Assembly: GCA_944380285.1 (NCBI GenBank) | Contig: CALWGZ010000003.1 | Coordinates: forward strand, 157,346-221,345 | Length of the DNA stretch: 64,000 nt | Origin: an uncultured Christensenellaceae bacterium | GTDB taxonomy: Bacteria > Bacillota > Clostridia > Christensenellales > UBA3700 | Reading direction: 5' to 3' | Shown: piece by piece, positions 1 through 9,360 of the stretch | How the letters are laid out: each line of letters opens with the position of its first letter | Position numbering within the stretch: position 1 is the first letter of the stretch | Notes under the pieces: model-generated | Databases searched by the model: none | What the model was told of the DNA's origin: nothing | Seen by the model: only the letters and a program-made list of their open reading frames with translations | Translations under genes and position numbers: made by a program

Positions 1-1738
1 AATAGCCCTTGACGATGATGCCGGTGTCGCCCTTGCCGCGCTTCTTTTCCGGTCTTGTCTTGATCTCGAGCGGGTCTTTTTTGTCGACCTTGTTGAACTC
101 GAGCAGCTTTTGCATGACCTGCGCGGTCGTCAATTCGCCGTAGCCGACCATCGCAAACACCTCGTCGATGTCGGCGATGTTGTACTTTTGGCAGACATAA
201 TCGCGCCATTGCTGGTTTGACGTCAGTTCCGCGGCGGACAAGCCCTTGTGCTTGGCGGCGACGTCGAGCATATCTTTGCCGCGCTTGATGTTGTCCTCGC
301 GCATCTCCTTCTTGAAGAAGCTCTTGATCTTGCTCTTCGCCGAAGGCGTCTTGACGAATTTGAGCCAGTCTCTGGACGGTCCCTTTGAGGTCGACGATGT
401 GATCGCCTCGACGACGTCGCCGTTTTGCAGCACGGTGTCGACGGGGACCATCTTTGAGTTGATCTTGATGCCTACGCACTTGTTGCCCACCTGCGAGTGG
501 ACGGCGTACGCGAAGTCGATGCCCGTCGAGCCTGCCGGCAGGTTGAACACGTCCCCCTTGGGGGTGAACACGAACACCTGATCGACATAGAGGTCGAGTT
601 TGAGCATGTCGAGATATTCTTTGGAGTCGCTGACGTCGTTTTGCAGCTCCATCACGCTGCGTATCCACGCGAGTTTGTTCTCGTCGAGCGTGGTCGGTTC
701 GCCGCCCGTCAAGCCCTGTTTGTACTTCCAATGCGCGGCGATACCGTACTCGGCGATGCGGTGCATCTCGTGCGTGCGGATCTGGATCTCGAACGGCGAG
801 CCGTAGCTCGACAGCACCGTCGTGTGCAGCGATTGGTACATGTTCGTCTTGGGGACGGAGATGTAGTCCTTGAACCTGCCCGGAAGCGGCTTCCACATCG
901 TGTGGATCGCGCCGAGCACCGCATAGCAGTCGCGGACGGTGTCGACGATGATGCGCACCGCGGTGAGGTCGTAGATCTCCTCAAAGCTCTTGCCCTTTTG
1001 CATCTTTCGCCAAATGCTGTAAAAATGCTTGGGTCTGCCGTTGATGTCGCCCTTTATGCCGAGTTCGTCGAGCATCTTGCGCAGGTCGGCGGAGATCGCG
1101 TCTACGATCTTTTGCCTCTCGACGCGGGTGGACGCGACCTTTTCGGCGATCATATAGTAGTCTTCGGGGTGAAGATAGCGCAGACAGAGGTCCTCGAGTT
1201 CGCCTTTGAGTCCGGCGATACCCAGCCGCGCCGCGATCGGCGCATAGATGTCGAGGGTCTCCGTCGCGATGCGTTTTTGGTCCGCCTCGTTGCGGAACGC
1301 CAGCGTACGCATGTTGTGCAGTCTGTCCGCCAGCTTGATGATGACGACGCGGATGTCGTTGCTCATCGCAAGGAACATGCGCCTCAGATATTCCGCCTGC
1401 TGATCTTCGCGGCTCTTGAAGTTGAGCTTGTTGAGCTTGGTCACGCCCTCGACGAGCAAGACGACGGAGTGCCCGAATTCCTGATCGAGCTCCTCTTCGG
1501 TGACGGCAGTGTCCTCGATCACGTCATGCAAAAGCGCGGCTATCACCGTATCGGTGTCAAGCCCGAGGTCGACGAGGATCTCGGCGACCGCGATCGGGTG
1601 GACGATGTAGTCGTCGCCCGACTTGCGCTTTTGACCCTCGTGCGCGCGCTTAGCGAAGTAGTACGCCCGCGTTATGCGGTCGTAGTTCTGTTCGCTGAAA
1701 GCGGCTTGGATCTTGGAGAGGAATTTTTCGTCATCCAT
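1..1738 (-). CDS. relA: RelA/SpoT-type (p)ppGpp synthetase/hydrolase, C-terminus cut off by window edge
   Basis: Bifunctional stringent-response enzyme that makes and degrades (p)ppGpp. Translation from the ATG at 1736-1738 (starts MDDEKFLSKIQAAF) gives about 579 residues before the window ends. The N-terminal HD hydrolase domain is present (HPIAVAEIL, then the HD pair at residues 71-72 in LLHDVIEDT), followed by the synthetase domain (FKDYISVPKTNMYQSLHTT) and the TGS domain (VFVFTPKGDVFNLPAG). The C-terminal helical and ACT regions would lie off the left edge. With both HDxxED and synthetase motifs intact it should be the bifunctional Rel of Firmicutes. The start overlaps the 3' end of recJ by 8 bases, so the two are probably cotranscribed. 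Confidence 0.95.
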   Translation of the reverse strand, partial: MDDEKFLSKIQAAFSEQNYDRITRAYYFAKRAHEGQKRKSGDDYIVHPIAVAEILVDLGLDTDTVIAALLHDVIEDTAVTEEELDQEFGHSVVLLVEGVTKLNKLNFKSREDQQAEYLRRMFLAMSNDIRVVIIKLADRLHNMRTLAFRNEADQKRIATETLDIYAPIAARLGIAGLKGELEDLCLRYLHPEDYYMIAEKVASTRVERQKIVDAISADLRKMLDELGIKGDINGRPKHFYSIWRKMQKGKSFEEIYDLTAVRIIVDTVRDCYAVLGAIHTMWKPLPGRFKDYISVPKTNMYQSLHTTVLSSYGSPFEIQIRTHEMHRIAEYGIAAHWKYKQGLTGGEPTTLDENKLAWIRSVMELQNDVSDSKEYLDMLKLDLYVDQVFVFTPKGDVFNLPAGSTGIDFAYAVHSQVGNKCVGIKINSKMVPVDTVLQNGDVVEAITSSTSKGPSRDWLKFVKTPSAKSKIKSFFKKEMREDNIKRGKDMLDVAAKHKGLSAAELTSNQQWRDYVCQKYNIADIDEVFAMVGYGELTTAQVMQKLLEFNKVDKKDPLEIKTRPEKKRGKGDTGIIVKGY

Positions 1739-3995
1739 TTTTGCCCGCCCTCGCAAGCGCACGGTAGAGCGCGCTCGCGTCCAAAGAGGTCTTTTCGACC
1801 TTCACACATTCTATTTTAGCACCTATTCGCAAAAATTTCAATGCCCAAAATATATAAAAACATATCTCGAACGCCGTCTCGTCGACCGCGCATTCGTCTT
1901 TGACCGCGTCAAAAAGCTGCGAGACCGTGCGGATGTCGCCCGAATAGCACGCCGACCTTATCGCCTTGTAAACGCCGGCGAACGCCGAGTCGCTCGGCAT
2001 CTTCGCGGCTATGTCGGCGGCAAAGGCGCCGTCTTTTGCAAAATATATCTCCGCATTCGGCGTCAGCGCCGCCGCGGTCGCGCTCAAAATAGGCGGGTCG
2101 AGATAGATCGCCCTGCGGTAGTACGGCAACGGCTTGCGCGGACATACGACGACCGCGTCCTCGGGCATATATGTCGGCGGCTCGCCGTAATGGCACTCCA
2201 AGCCGTGCGCTTTCGCAAACTCTGTCGCCCTGTCGGGATCGAAAGCGACGTACACCGTGCCTATCCCCGGCGCGTACGCGTTGCCGTCCCACGGCTTTGC
2301 GTCGGCGTCTTTGCCTCCGTCGTCCAACGCGGAGCGGCGCAGCAGGTAGGACATGCACTCCGCCCGCGACGGCATGTCTTTTGGAAGGACTTTTCGCACG
2401 ATCGCCTCGGCGCGCTTGACGTTGTTGAACTCCCCTGTTTGAATGTCGACGACGAGCCGCTTGGCGGCGGCGGAGTTGAGATAGCCTATATCGTCGGCGG
2501 CGAAGAAGTCGAGCGTCTCCATGCCGTGCAATTTCCCTTTGAGATGAGAGCCGTCCCCGATGGGCACAAAGCCGCACTCATTACAGTCGATGGCGAACAC
2601 GGGCGCGGGATTTCCCTCTCCGAACGGCGCGAGCATATCTATCTGTTCGGCGATGTCCGGCGTGATGTTGCCCTCTATCAAAGCGTCGGCGTCGTCGCGG
2701 ACGGCGAACGCCTCTTTGCCGTACTTTGAGGCGGCATATTCGTTGATCGCGATACGGAACGCGTCGAGGTCTTGCTCTTTCATCGAAAGCCCGCACGCGG
2801 CGGTATGCCCGCCGAACCCTTCCAGCCAGCGTGAGCACGCGCGCACGCAGTCGAGGATGTCTACGCCCGGGATGCTGCGTCCCGAGCCTTTGAGCTTGCC
2901 TCCCGAGCGCGTGAGCAGTATCGTCGGGCGGTTGAACTTGCCGACGATGCGCGCTGCGGCAATACCGAGCACGCCCTCGTCCCAAAGCCCGAACTCGACG
3001 ATGACGGAGGCTTGCGAAAAGTCGTACTTTTTGAGTTTGTCAAGACAGTCGTCGGTGAGGTCGTCGGTCAATTGCTGACGATAGGCGTTCGCCTCTTCTA
3101 TCTCCTTGACGAGCTGCCCGAGCAAAAAGGCGTCCGAACTCGTGAACAGTTCGACGACTTCGCGCGCGTTCTTGACCCTGCCCATCGCGTTGATGCGCGG
3201 CGCGAGCCTGAACGCGATGTCATACGCCCCGACCTTGCCCTTTACGCAATTTTCGGCGAGCATGGTCAAGCCCTTGCGGAAGCGCGAGTTGATGAGAATC
3301 AGTCCGAAATGGGCGAACAGGCGGTTGTCTCCGACGAGCGGAACGACGTCCGCGACCGTCGCGAGCGCGGCGATGTCATAAAACTTTTTGCTCGCCTGCA
3401 AACCGCCCATCTTCTCTACAAGCCTGAGCGCTACGCCCGCGCCGCACAGCGGCTTGAACGCGTCCTCTCTTTGCGTGAGATGTGGGTTGAAGACGGGGCA
3501 ATCGGGCAATTTTCCGCCCGGCTGATGGTGGTCGGTGATCAGCACCTCGAAGCCGAGTTCGTTCTGCGCATAATCGACCTCGTCGACCGCTGTTATGCCG
3601 CAGTCAACGCTGATCAGGACGTGCGCGTCGCACTCCTCGGCGACCTTGTCGAGCGCGGCATAGGTGATGCCGTAGCCGTCCTCGCGGCGGTCGGGGATGA
3701 AGTAGGTGACGTCCGCGCCGCGCGATTTGAGATAGAGCAAGAGTATGGACGTAGCGCAAATACCGTCGCAGTCATAGTCTCCGAAGATGACGATGCCCTC
3801 TCCGTCCGCGATCGTGCTCTCCAGCCTGTCGGCGACCTCGGCAAGCCCGTCGTATGCGTCGAGCGGCGTGAGCGCGTCGAGCGACGGGTGCAAAAATGCG
3901 CGCGCTGACGCCTCGTCGTCAATGCCGCGTGCGATCAGCAGCTTTGCGACGAGCGGGTGTATGCCGAGTTTTTGAGAGAGCGTCTTGATGTCCAT
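1731..3995 (-). CDS. recJ: Single-stranded-DNA-specific 5'-3' exonuclease RecJ
   Basis: RecJ degrades single-stranded DNA 5' to 3' in recombination and mismatch repair. The 754-residue protein has the DHH-family phosphoesterase motifs: DYDCDG at residues 73-78, the DCG motif near 131 and DHH at 155-157, followed by the DHHA1/OB regions. Length is normal for the family. The start context is odd: the secF terminator T-tract runs right up to the ATG and no Shine-Dalgarno motif is visible. Translation would need readthrough, a leaderless mRNA or an unusual signal. The N-terminus (MDIKTLSQKLGIHPLVAKLL) still looks like a normal RecJ start. It sits between secF and relA. Confidence 0.96.
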   Translation of the reverse strand: MDIKTLSQKLGIHPLVAKLLIARGIDDEASARAFLHPSLDALTPLDAYDGLAEVADRLESTIADGEGIVIFGDYDCDGICATSILLLYLKSRGADVTYFIPDRREDGYGITYAALDKVAEECDAHVLISVDCGITAVDEVDYAQNELGFEVLITDHHQPGGKLPDCPVFNPHLTQREDAFKPLCGAGVALRLVEKMGGLQASKKFYDIAALATVADVVPLVGDNRLFAHFGLILINSRFRKGLTMLAENCVKGKVGAYDIAFRLAPRINAMGRVKNAREVVELFTSSDAFLLGQLVKEIEEANAYRQQLTDDLTDDCLDKLKKYDFSQASVIVEFGLWDEGVLGIAAARIVGKFNRPTILLTRSGGKLKGSGRSIPGVDILDCVRACSRWLEGFGGHTAACGLSMKEQDLDAFRIAINEYAASKYGKEAFAVRDDADALIEGNITPDIAEQIDMLAPFGEGNPAPVFAIDCNECGFVPIGDGSHLKGKLHGMETLDFFAADDIGYLNSAAAKRLVVDIQTGEFNNVKRAEAIVRKVLPKDMPSRAECMSYLLRRSALDDGGKDADAKPWDGNAYAPGIGTVYVAFDPDRATEFAKAHGLECHYGEPPTYMPEDAVVVCPRKPLPYYRRAIYLDPPILSATAAALTPNAEIYFAKDGAFAADIAAKMPSDSAFAGVYKAIRSACYSGDIRTVSQLFDAVKDECAVDETAFEICFYIFWALKFLRIGAKIECVKVEKTSLDASALYRALARAGKNG

Positions 3996-4026
3996 AAAAA
4001 AACAAAGGGGCTGCTTGAGCAGCCCC
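3996..4026 (-). terminator. Intrinsic terminator after secF, abutting the recJ start codon
   Basis: A perfect 9-bp stem (GGGGCTGCT / AGCAGCCCC, 4007-4026) is followed on the minus strand by a T-rich run (TTTGTTTTTTT) that ends at the recJ ATG. It would end secD-secF transcription. Confidence 0.85.
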
Positions 4027-4040
4027 GTATCGTTTGACCG

Positions 4041-5165
4041 TCAGTCTTTTTGAGCCTGCGACTTCTGACCTACGAATGTGCCGGAAGCGCGCTTCTTTGC
4101 CTTGCGTCTGTCGGACGCGTTCTTCATCAACGAGTACAGCGCCGGCGAGATGAACACGGACGAATAGAAGCCCGCGAACAAGCCGAAGATGACCGGCAGT
4201 GCGAATTCTCTGACCGATGCCGCGCCGAGGATCGCGAAGATGACGATCGCAAACAGCGTGGTGACAGTCGTGTTGACGCAGCGCGTCATCGTCTGTTTGA
4301 GCGAACGGTCGCAGATCTCGAAGTTGTCGAGAGCGGCGTTGGGCTTGAGTTTGAGCTCCGCCTTGTTGTTCTCTCTGACGCGGTCGAAGATGACGATCGT
4401 GTTGTTGATCGAGTAGGCGACGATCGTGATCATAGCCGCGATGAACGAGCTGTTGATCTGAATGCGAAACATGATCGTGAACGCGAGCATGATGGCGACG
4501 TCGTGGCAAAGCGCGACGACCGCGGCGATGCCGCTCCACGGCTCAAACCTGATGACGACATAGACGAGGATGAGCGCGAGCGAGATGACGAGCGCGAGGA
4601 TCGCGGACTTGACCATCTCTTGGCTTGCGGTCGCGCCGATGTTGGACATCGTGACCATCGAGGCGTTGTCCTCGGTGACCTCATACATCTCTTCGAGGCG
4701 AGCCTCGATCAATTCGTTGCGCAAGTTGGTGACGCTGTTGTCGGGATCGTAAGTGGACGAGATGTTGTCGTACTTGACGATGATTGACATATTCGCGCCG
4801 CTGTCCGACCTTTGGCTGTAACTGACGTCCGCCTTGACCGCTTCGATGGGCAGAGTGATCTCGTACTCTTCGAGCGCTCTGTCGACGACTTGCTGCGCGA
4901 TCTCGTCGTCTTGAAGGACGGCGACTATCTTGTCGAGTTCGGCGCCCAGTCCGGCGTCAGTGCCAATGACGTCTTCACCGAGCACTATCGTGACGATCGA
5001 ACCGCCGGCGAAGTCCGTGCCGATGTTCATGCCCGAGTTGATGTCCCTGTCCGCGATCGCGAAGCCGGCGAACACTATCATCGCCGCAAGGATGATCACC
5101 GCGGGGATCACGAACCATATCTTGTACATCTTGGCGATGTTCTTTTTGGTCATCTTGATCTTCAT
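4041..5165 (-). CDS. secF: Protein translocase subunit SecF
   Basis: Inner-membrane partner of SecD that uses the proton motive force to support SecYEG export. The protein of about 374 residues has a first membrane helix (WFVIPAVIILAAMIVFAGF), a periplasmic/extracellular domain starting with the conserved GTDFAGG motif, and five C-terminal helices with the family signature around SINNTIVIFDRVREN. I place the start at the ATG at 5163-5165, which overlaps the secD stop as TGATG and has GGGAGG upstream; a TTG one codon earlier is an alternative. The C-terminus is basic (KAKKRASGTFVGQ). Confidence 0.95.
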   Translation of the reverse strand: MKIKMTKKNIAKMYKIWFVIPAVIILAAMIVFAGFAIADRDINSGMNIGTDFAGGSIVTIVLGEDVIGTDAGLGAELDKIVAVLQDDEIAQQVVDRALEEYEITLPIEAVKADVSYSQRSDSGANMSIIVKYDNISSTYDPDNSVTNLRNELIEARLEEMYEVTEDNASMVTMSNIGATASQEMVKSAILALVISLALILVYVVIRFEPWSGIAAVVALCHDVAIMLAFTIMFRIQINSSFIAAMITIVAYSINNTIVIFDRVRENNKAELKLKPNAALDNFEICDRSLKQTMTRCVNTTVTTLFAIVIFAILGAASVREFALPVIFGLFAGFYSSVFISPALYSLMKNASDRRKAKKRASGTFVGQKSQAQKD

Positions 5166-6700
5166 CAACGTGTACCTCCCTTGGTGCGCCTGGACTTATA
5201 TTTGCGGCGGGGATTGTTCGGCTGCTGTTTTTGCTTTGCCGGAACGGGCTCGGCGGTGATAGTCGCGCCATTTTCGACAGCCTCTTCCTGCAACTCGAGG
5301 ACGGCGTCCGCGTCGGGACCGACAGGCAGCGGGATCGCGTCTGCCTCTTCGGCTCTGCGAGCCTCGTCGACCGCCTCGGCATTCTCGATCGTATCGAAGC
5401 CGATGTCATCCGCCTCTCTTCTTCTCAGCATATAGAACTTGGCGTGTCTCTCGTCGTGGAAGGACATGATGCTCTTGAGCAGGACGCGGGTGACGACGAG
5501 CGAACTGAACAGCGACAGCACGATACCGATGAGGAGCGTGATGCCGAAGCCTCTGATCGTGGAAGTTCCTACGATCATGAGCACGATCGCGCCGATGATG
5601 GTCGTGACGTTGCCGTCGATGATCGCGCCGAGCGAACGCTTGAAGCCGATCGTCGTCGCGTTGATCATATTTCTGCCCGAACCGTACTCTTCCTTGATGC
5701 GCTCGAAGATGATGACGTTGGCGTCGACAGCCATACCGATGCTGAGCAGCACGCCCGCGATGCCCGCCAGAGTGAGCTGTACCCACGGGAAGACCGCGAG
5801 GAAGAACACATAGGTGCAGGCGTAATAGATGAGCGCCATGCTTGCCGACACACCCATCAGACCGTAGAACGCGCACATATAGACGACGATGAGCGCAAGA
5901 CCGACAAGTCCGGCGATGATGCCCGCCTTCAAAGCGGAATCACCGAGCGTCGCGCTGATCGTGTTGGAGTTGGTCATTTTGAGGTCAAGGGGGAAGCTGC
6001 CCGCCTGGATCTGAACCGCGAGGTCGTAAGCCTCGTCATAGGTGAAATCGCCCTCGATCGTGCAGGTGCCGCCGCTGATCGCCTCGTTGACGTTGGGAGC
6101 CATCAAAAGCTCGCCGTTGACGTAGATGCCCAGCTTTTTGCCGACGAGATCCGCGGTGATGTCCGCGAACTTCTCCGCGCCTTCGCTCGTAAACTCGAGC
6201 GCGACGAGATATGCGCCGTTGTTGTAGACGACGCCGGCGTTTGCGATCTCTTCGCCCGTCATCAACGTCTCGTTGACGGTGTCTTCGCTCGTATACTCTT
6301 TGAATTCGAGAGAAGACGGTCTGCCGACAAGGTCGAAGATCCTCTCGGGATCGTCGATGTCGGGAACTTCCACTCTGATAGTATTGCCGTAGCTGCTGAC
6401 CTGCGCCTCTGTGTAGCCCTTTCCGAACAAAAGGTCTTCCAAGCTGCGGCGCGTGCCCTCTATCGCGGCGTTGAATTCTTCGTCGGTCATATCCTCGGGC
6501 TGCTCGGCGGTATATTCGGCATAGGCGCCGCCGCTGAGATCGAGACCGAGCTTGATCAGCTTGGGGTAAGCGACATAGTTGCGTATGCCGAGCTGACCGT
6601 CGTCGAGACTGACGAACGCGAACACGCAACCGAGTACCACCACGATCGAAAAGATCGTGAGTACCGCGATCGACAGTGCCCGTGATTTCTTGTTAGTCAC
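5165..6700 (-). CDS. secD: Protein translocase subunit SecD
   Basis: SecD works with SecF in protein export. About 511 residues from a GTG start at 6698-6700. GTG is chosen because an AGGAGG box lies 8 bases upstream and a consensus promoter sits just before it; an upstream ATG would lie before the predicted transcription start. The protein has an N-terminal membrane anchor, the LGLDLSGG motif, and C-terminal helices containing GMAVDANVIIFERIKEE. A charged tail of roughly 100 residues follows the last helix, ending in a very basic stretch (RRKYKSRRTKGG). secF follows with overlapping stop and start codons. Confidence 0.95.
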   Translation of the reverse strand: MTNKKSRALSIAVLTIFSIVVVLGCVFAFVSLDDGQLGIRNYVAYPKLIKLGLDLSGGAYAEYTAEQPEDMTDEEFNAAIEGTRRSLEDLLFGKGYTEAQVSSYGNTIRVEVPDIDDPERIFDLVGRPSSLEFKEYTSEDTVNETLMTGEEIANAGVVYNNGAYLVALEFTSEGAEKFADITADLVGKKLGIYVNGELLMAPNVNEAISGGTCTIEGDFTYDEAYDLAVQIQAGSFPLDLKMTNSNTISATLGDSALKAGIIAGLVGLALIVVYMCAFYGLMGVSASMALIYYACTYVFFLAVFPWVQLTLAGIAGVLLSIGMAVDANVIIFERIKEEYGSGRNMINATTIGFKRSLGAIIDGNVTTIIGAIVLMIVGTSTIRGFGITLLIGIVLSLFSSLVVTRVLLKSIMSFHDERHAKFYMLRRREADDIGFDTIENAEAVDEARRAEEADAIPLPVGPDADAVLELQEEAVENGATITAEPVPAKQKQQPNNPRRKYKSRRTKGGTR

Positions 6701-6733
6701 TTTTTGTGCCTCCTGCTTTGTCCTGCTTTTCTT

Positions 6734-6762
6734 ATTATATATATATAATAATAATATGTCAA
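6734..6762 (-). promoter_or_regulatory. Consensus sigma-A promoter for secD-secF
   Basis: On the minus strand TTGACA (6757-6762), exactly 17 bases, then TATAAT (6734-6739): a perfect consensus. Predicted transcription starts near 6727, about 27 bases before the secD GTG. Confidence 0.88.
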
Positions 6763-6773
6763 ACAAAATTTTG

Positions 6774-6815
6774 ACGGACGGCGCGATTTTTCTTGCAAAA
6801 ACCGGCGCAGTCCGT
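6774..6815 (-). terminator. Long hairpin between recR and the secD promoter
   Basis: ACGGAC and GCGC pair with GCGC and GTCCGT around an inner TTTTT/AAAAA stem (loop GCAAG). It follows recR on the minus strand and probably ends the dnaX-ybaB-recR transcript, although only a short T-rich stretch follows. Part of it (6787-6808) recurs at 55039-55060 with one mismatch. Confidence 0.5.
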
Positions 6816-6855
6816 GCTTTCGGCCCCAAAAGCCGTAAGTTGTTCCCTCAAACGC

Positions 6856-7440
6856 TCAAAGAGGCTTGCGATCGGCGAGCGCGCGCGACAGAGTCACCTC
6901 GTCCGCATACTCGATGTCGCTGCCTATCGAGACGCCGCTGGCGATCCTCGTGACCTTGATGCCCATCGGCTTGATCAGCCGCGCGAGATAGACCGCGGTC
7001 GCCTCGCCGTCCACGTCGGGATTGGTCGCCATTATCACCTCTTTGACGCCGTCAAGACGCGCCAAAAGCTCCTTGACGCGGATGTCGTCCGGTCCCTGCC
7101 CCAGCAGCGGATTGAGGGTGCCGTGAAGGACGTGATAGACGCCGTCGAAGTCCTTTGTCTTCTCGAAAGCGGCGATGTCCTTGGGGTCTTTGACCACGCA
7201 GATCACGCTCTTGTCTCGGCGCAGACACAGGTCGCAGACCTCCTTGTCCGAATAGCCGCCGCAGACGGTGCAATAGCCGACGTTGCGCTTTGCGTCGACG
7301 ATCGCGGAAGCAAACTCCTCCGCCTCCGCCTCGGACATGTTGATCACGCGATAGGCAAAGCGCTGAGCGGTCTTTGCTCCCACTCCGGGCAGCTTGGTGA
7401 ACTGCGCGACAAGCCTGTCGAGAGCCTTGATGTTGCTCAC
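6856..7440 (-). CDS. recR: Recombination protein RecR
   Basis: RecR works with RecF and RecO to load RecA at gaps and stalled forks. The 194-residue protein has the helix-hairpin-helix start (FTKLPGVGAKTAQRFAY), a C4 zinc finger (C57, C60, C69, C72 in CTVC...CDLC) and a Toprim domain (VIMATNPDVDGEAT). The start codon is GTG and overlaps the ybaB stop as GTGA, so translation is coupled. Order dnaX-ybaB-recR is classical. Confidence 0.97.
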   Translation of the reverse strand: MSNIKALDRLVAQFTKLPGVGAKTAQRFAYRVINMSEAEAEEFASAIVDAKRNVGYCTVCGGYSDKEVCDLCLRRDKSVICVVKDPKDIAAFEKTKDFDGVYHVLHGTLNPLLGQGPDDIRVKELLARLDGVKEVIMATNPDVDGEATAVYLARLIKPMGIKVTRIASGVSIGSDIEYADEVTLSRALADRKPL

Positions 7441-7763
7441 AGCCCCAGCCCCGAGAATGCGCCCATTCTCTTTTCGGTCTCCTCATCGGCGAGCTTTTGA
7501 GCCTCGTTGATCGCCGCGACGATCAGGTCTTCGAGCATCTCGACGTCATCGGGATCGACCGCTTCGGGTTTGATCTTGATCGAGACGATCTTCTTCTCGC
7601 ATGTCATCGTCACTTCGACCATGCCTCCGCCCGAGACCGCGGTCACTTCGAGCGTCGCGAGCTCCTCTTTGGCTTTCGCCATTTCCTGCTGCATTTTCTG
7701 CGCTTGACGCATCAGCTGCTGCATGTTGCCCATGCCGCCTCCGAAACCTCCGAATTTACCCAT
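7437..7763 (-). CDS. ybaB: YbaB/EbfC nucleoid-associated protein
   Basis: Small DNA-binding protein of the YbaB/EbfC family, usually encoded between dnaX and recR. About 108 residues with a Gly/Met-rich N-terminus (GKFGGFGGGMGNM), a helical segment rich in Gln/Lys/Glu and the conserved core VSGGGMVEVTMTCEKKIVSIKI. I choose the ATG at 7761-7763, which has AAGGAG nine bases upstream; an ATG nine bases earlier would sit on the ribosome binding site. The start overlaps the last bases of dnaX in another frame. Confidence 0.93.
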   Translation of the reverse strand: MGKFGGFGGGMGNMQQLMRQAQKMQQEMAKAKEELATLEVTAVSGGGMVEVTMTCEKKIVSIKIKPEAVDPDDVEMLEDLIVAAINEAQKLADEETEKRMGAFSGLGL

Positions 7764-9297
7764 TGTCGTCATCTCCTTTTTTTACGGTAACTTTTTCGCT
7801 GCCGAAAACCTCTTCGGCACGTTTGATCTTTGAATCCATCGGGTCTTCCGCCCTCTCTTTGACGTTGACCTCGAATCGCGCGATGAAGGGATACATCTCC
7901 CTCATCACCGCCTCAATGTCCGCGGTGCAAGCGCGCATAAGCGCCGCGTCGCCCTCGCCGTCCGCGTCGTAGGCGAGCACGTTGCCCCTGACGGCGAAAT
8001 TGGCGGACTTGACGTGATTGATATATTCGTATTCGACAGGTCTTCCGCGCCGCAGCAATTCCGTCTGCACCGCGCCCACGATCGCCTTTGCGTCCACGTC
8101 GGGACGCGCGGTCTCCGCGCCGGATGCCGCGACGATCTTGACGCCGCCCATCATCGACTTTTCGAGCTTTTTGAGCCTGACGATCACGCCGGCAAGGTCG
8201 AGCGAAGCAAACTCGTCGCATGCCTTGGCGACCGCCGTCTCGATGACGAGTGCGGGATCGACGCCGTATCTCATGTCGTTGTCGACCGACGCAAAGATCT
8301 CGAGACATCTCGTCAATTTGGCGTTGTCGTAACTGCGCGCGACCTCGATCGTGCGCTCGAGCAGCTGCTCGGGCAAAGTGAGCATCTCGCCCGGGTTGCG
8401 GCAGTTGAGGCAATAGATCATGTTGGAGAAAACTCCGCACAGATCGGACGCGAGTATTCGCGCGCTCTTGCCCTCTCGCACCGTCTTTTTGACCGCAGTC
8501 AGCGCGTCGTCGATCCTGCCCGCCAAGATGTCTTCGGCAAGCCGCAGCACCGATTCGGGCGAACTTGCGCCAAGCACCTCGAGCACGTCGTCATAGGTGA
8601 CCTCGTCCTCGCTGTACGACATGCACATCTCGGCGAGCGAGAGGCTGTCTCTCACGCAGCCGCCTCCCGCCTCGGCGATGAGACGAAGCGCCTCGATGCG
8701 ATACGCCTTGCCCTCTTTGTCAAAGATCGCACTGAGGAGTTTGGCGATCTTGTCCGTCGGGACGAGGCGGAAATCAAACCTTTGGCAACGCGACAAAATG
8801 GTCGCAGGCACCTTTTGGATCTCCGTGGTGGCGAGGATGAACACGACGTGTTCGGGCGGCTCTTCAAGCGTTTTGAGAAGCGCGTTGAACGCCGGCATGG
8901 ACAGCATGTGCACCTCGTCGACGATATAGACCTTGTACTTCCCCTGCGAGGGCGCGAACTTGACCTTTTCGAGCAAGTCCCTGATCTCGTCCACGCCGTT
9001 GTTGGACGCGGCGTCCATCTCGATCACGTCCATATTGGACGGCTGCAAAAGCGCCTTGCAGGTGTCGCACTTCCCGCACGGCGAACCGTCCGCGAGAGGA
9101 TGTTCGCAATTGATCGCGCGGGCGAAGATCTTCGCCGTCGTCGTCTTGCCCGTACCTCGCGAGCCGGTGAAAAGATAGGCGTGCGAAACCGCACCCTTGC
9201 GAATTTGGTTGGCGAGAGTGCGGATGATGTGCTCCTGCCCGATCATCGTCGAAAACGAATCGGGGCGATATTTGCGATACAGCGAAATGTAAGCCAT
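7756..9297 (-). CDS. dnaX: DNA polymerase III subunit gamma/tau
   Basis: Clamp-loader ATPase subunit of the replicative polymerase. The 513-residue protein has Walker A GSRGTGKT at 45-52, a zinc-binding cluster (CEH...CGKCDTC) at about 64-80, Walker B/DEVH in VYIVDEVHMLS, the SRC motif (LSRCQRFDF) and a C-terminal clamp-loader domain. The tau-like extension is short. The start has AAGGAG only three bases upstream. A GC-rich hairpin precedes it. Confidence 0.96.
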   Translation of the reverse strand: MAYISLYRKYRPDSFSTMIGQEHIIRTLANQIRKGAVSHAYLFTGSRGTGKTTTAKIFARAINCEHPLADGSPCGKCDTCKALLQPSNMDVIEMDAASNNGVDEIRDLLEKVKFAPSQGKYKVYIVDEVHMLSMPAFNALLKTLEEPPEHVVFILATTEIQKVPATILSRCQRFDFRLVPTDKIAKLLSAIFDKEGKAYRIEALRLIAEAGGGCVRDSLSLAEMCMSYSEDEVTYDDVLEVLGASSPESVLRLAEDILAGRIDDALTAVKKTVREGKSARILASDLCGVFSNMIYCLNCRNPGEMLTLPEQLLERTIEVARSYDNAKLTRCLEIFASVDNDMRYGVDPALVIETAVAKACDEFASLDLAGVIVRLKKLEKSMMGGVKIVAASGAETARPDVDAKAIVGAVQTELLRRGRPVEYEYINHVKSANFAVRGNVLAYDADGEGDAALMRACTADIEAVMREMYPFIARFEVNVKERAEDPMDSKIKRAEEVFGSEKVTVKKGDDDNG

Positions 9298-9314
9298 TAT
9301 CTCCTTGTCCGAAC

Positions 9315-9337
9315 ACGCTCCCCTCGTCGGGGAGCGT
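9315..9337. terminator. Hairpin between the GPH symporter gene and dnaX
   Basis: Perfect 9-bp stem (ACGCTCCCC / GGGGAGCGT) with a 5-base loop in the 63-bp gap between the symporter stop and the dnaX start. No T-run follows on the minus strand, so it may be a weak terminator or an mRNA structure close to the dnaX ribosome binding site. Confidence 0.4.
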
Positions 9338-9360
9338 TCGGTAACGGAATTGTCTGTCGA

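Noticed and set aside
497..1819. Long plus-strand open frame over relA
   Set aside because: It is the antisense shadow of relA in GC-rich DNA; the minus strand encodes a full HD and synthetase enzyme.
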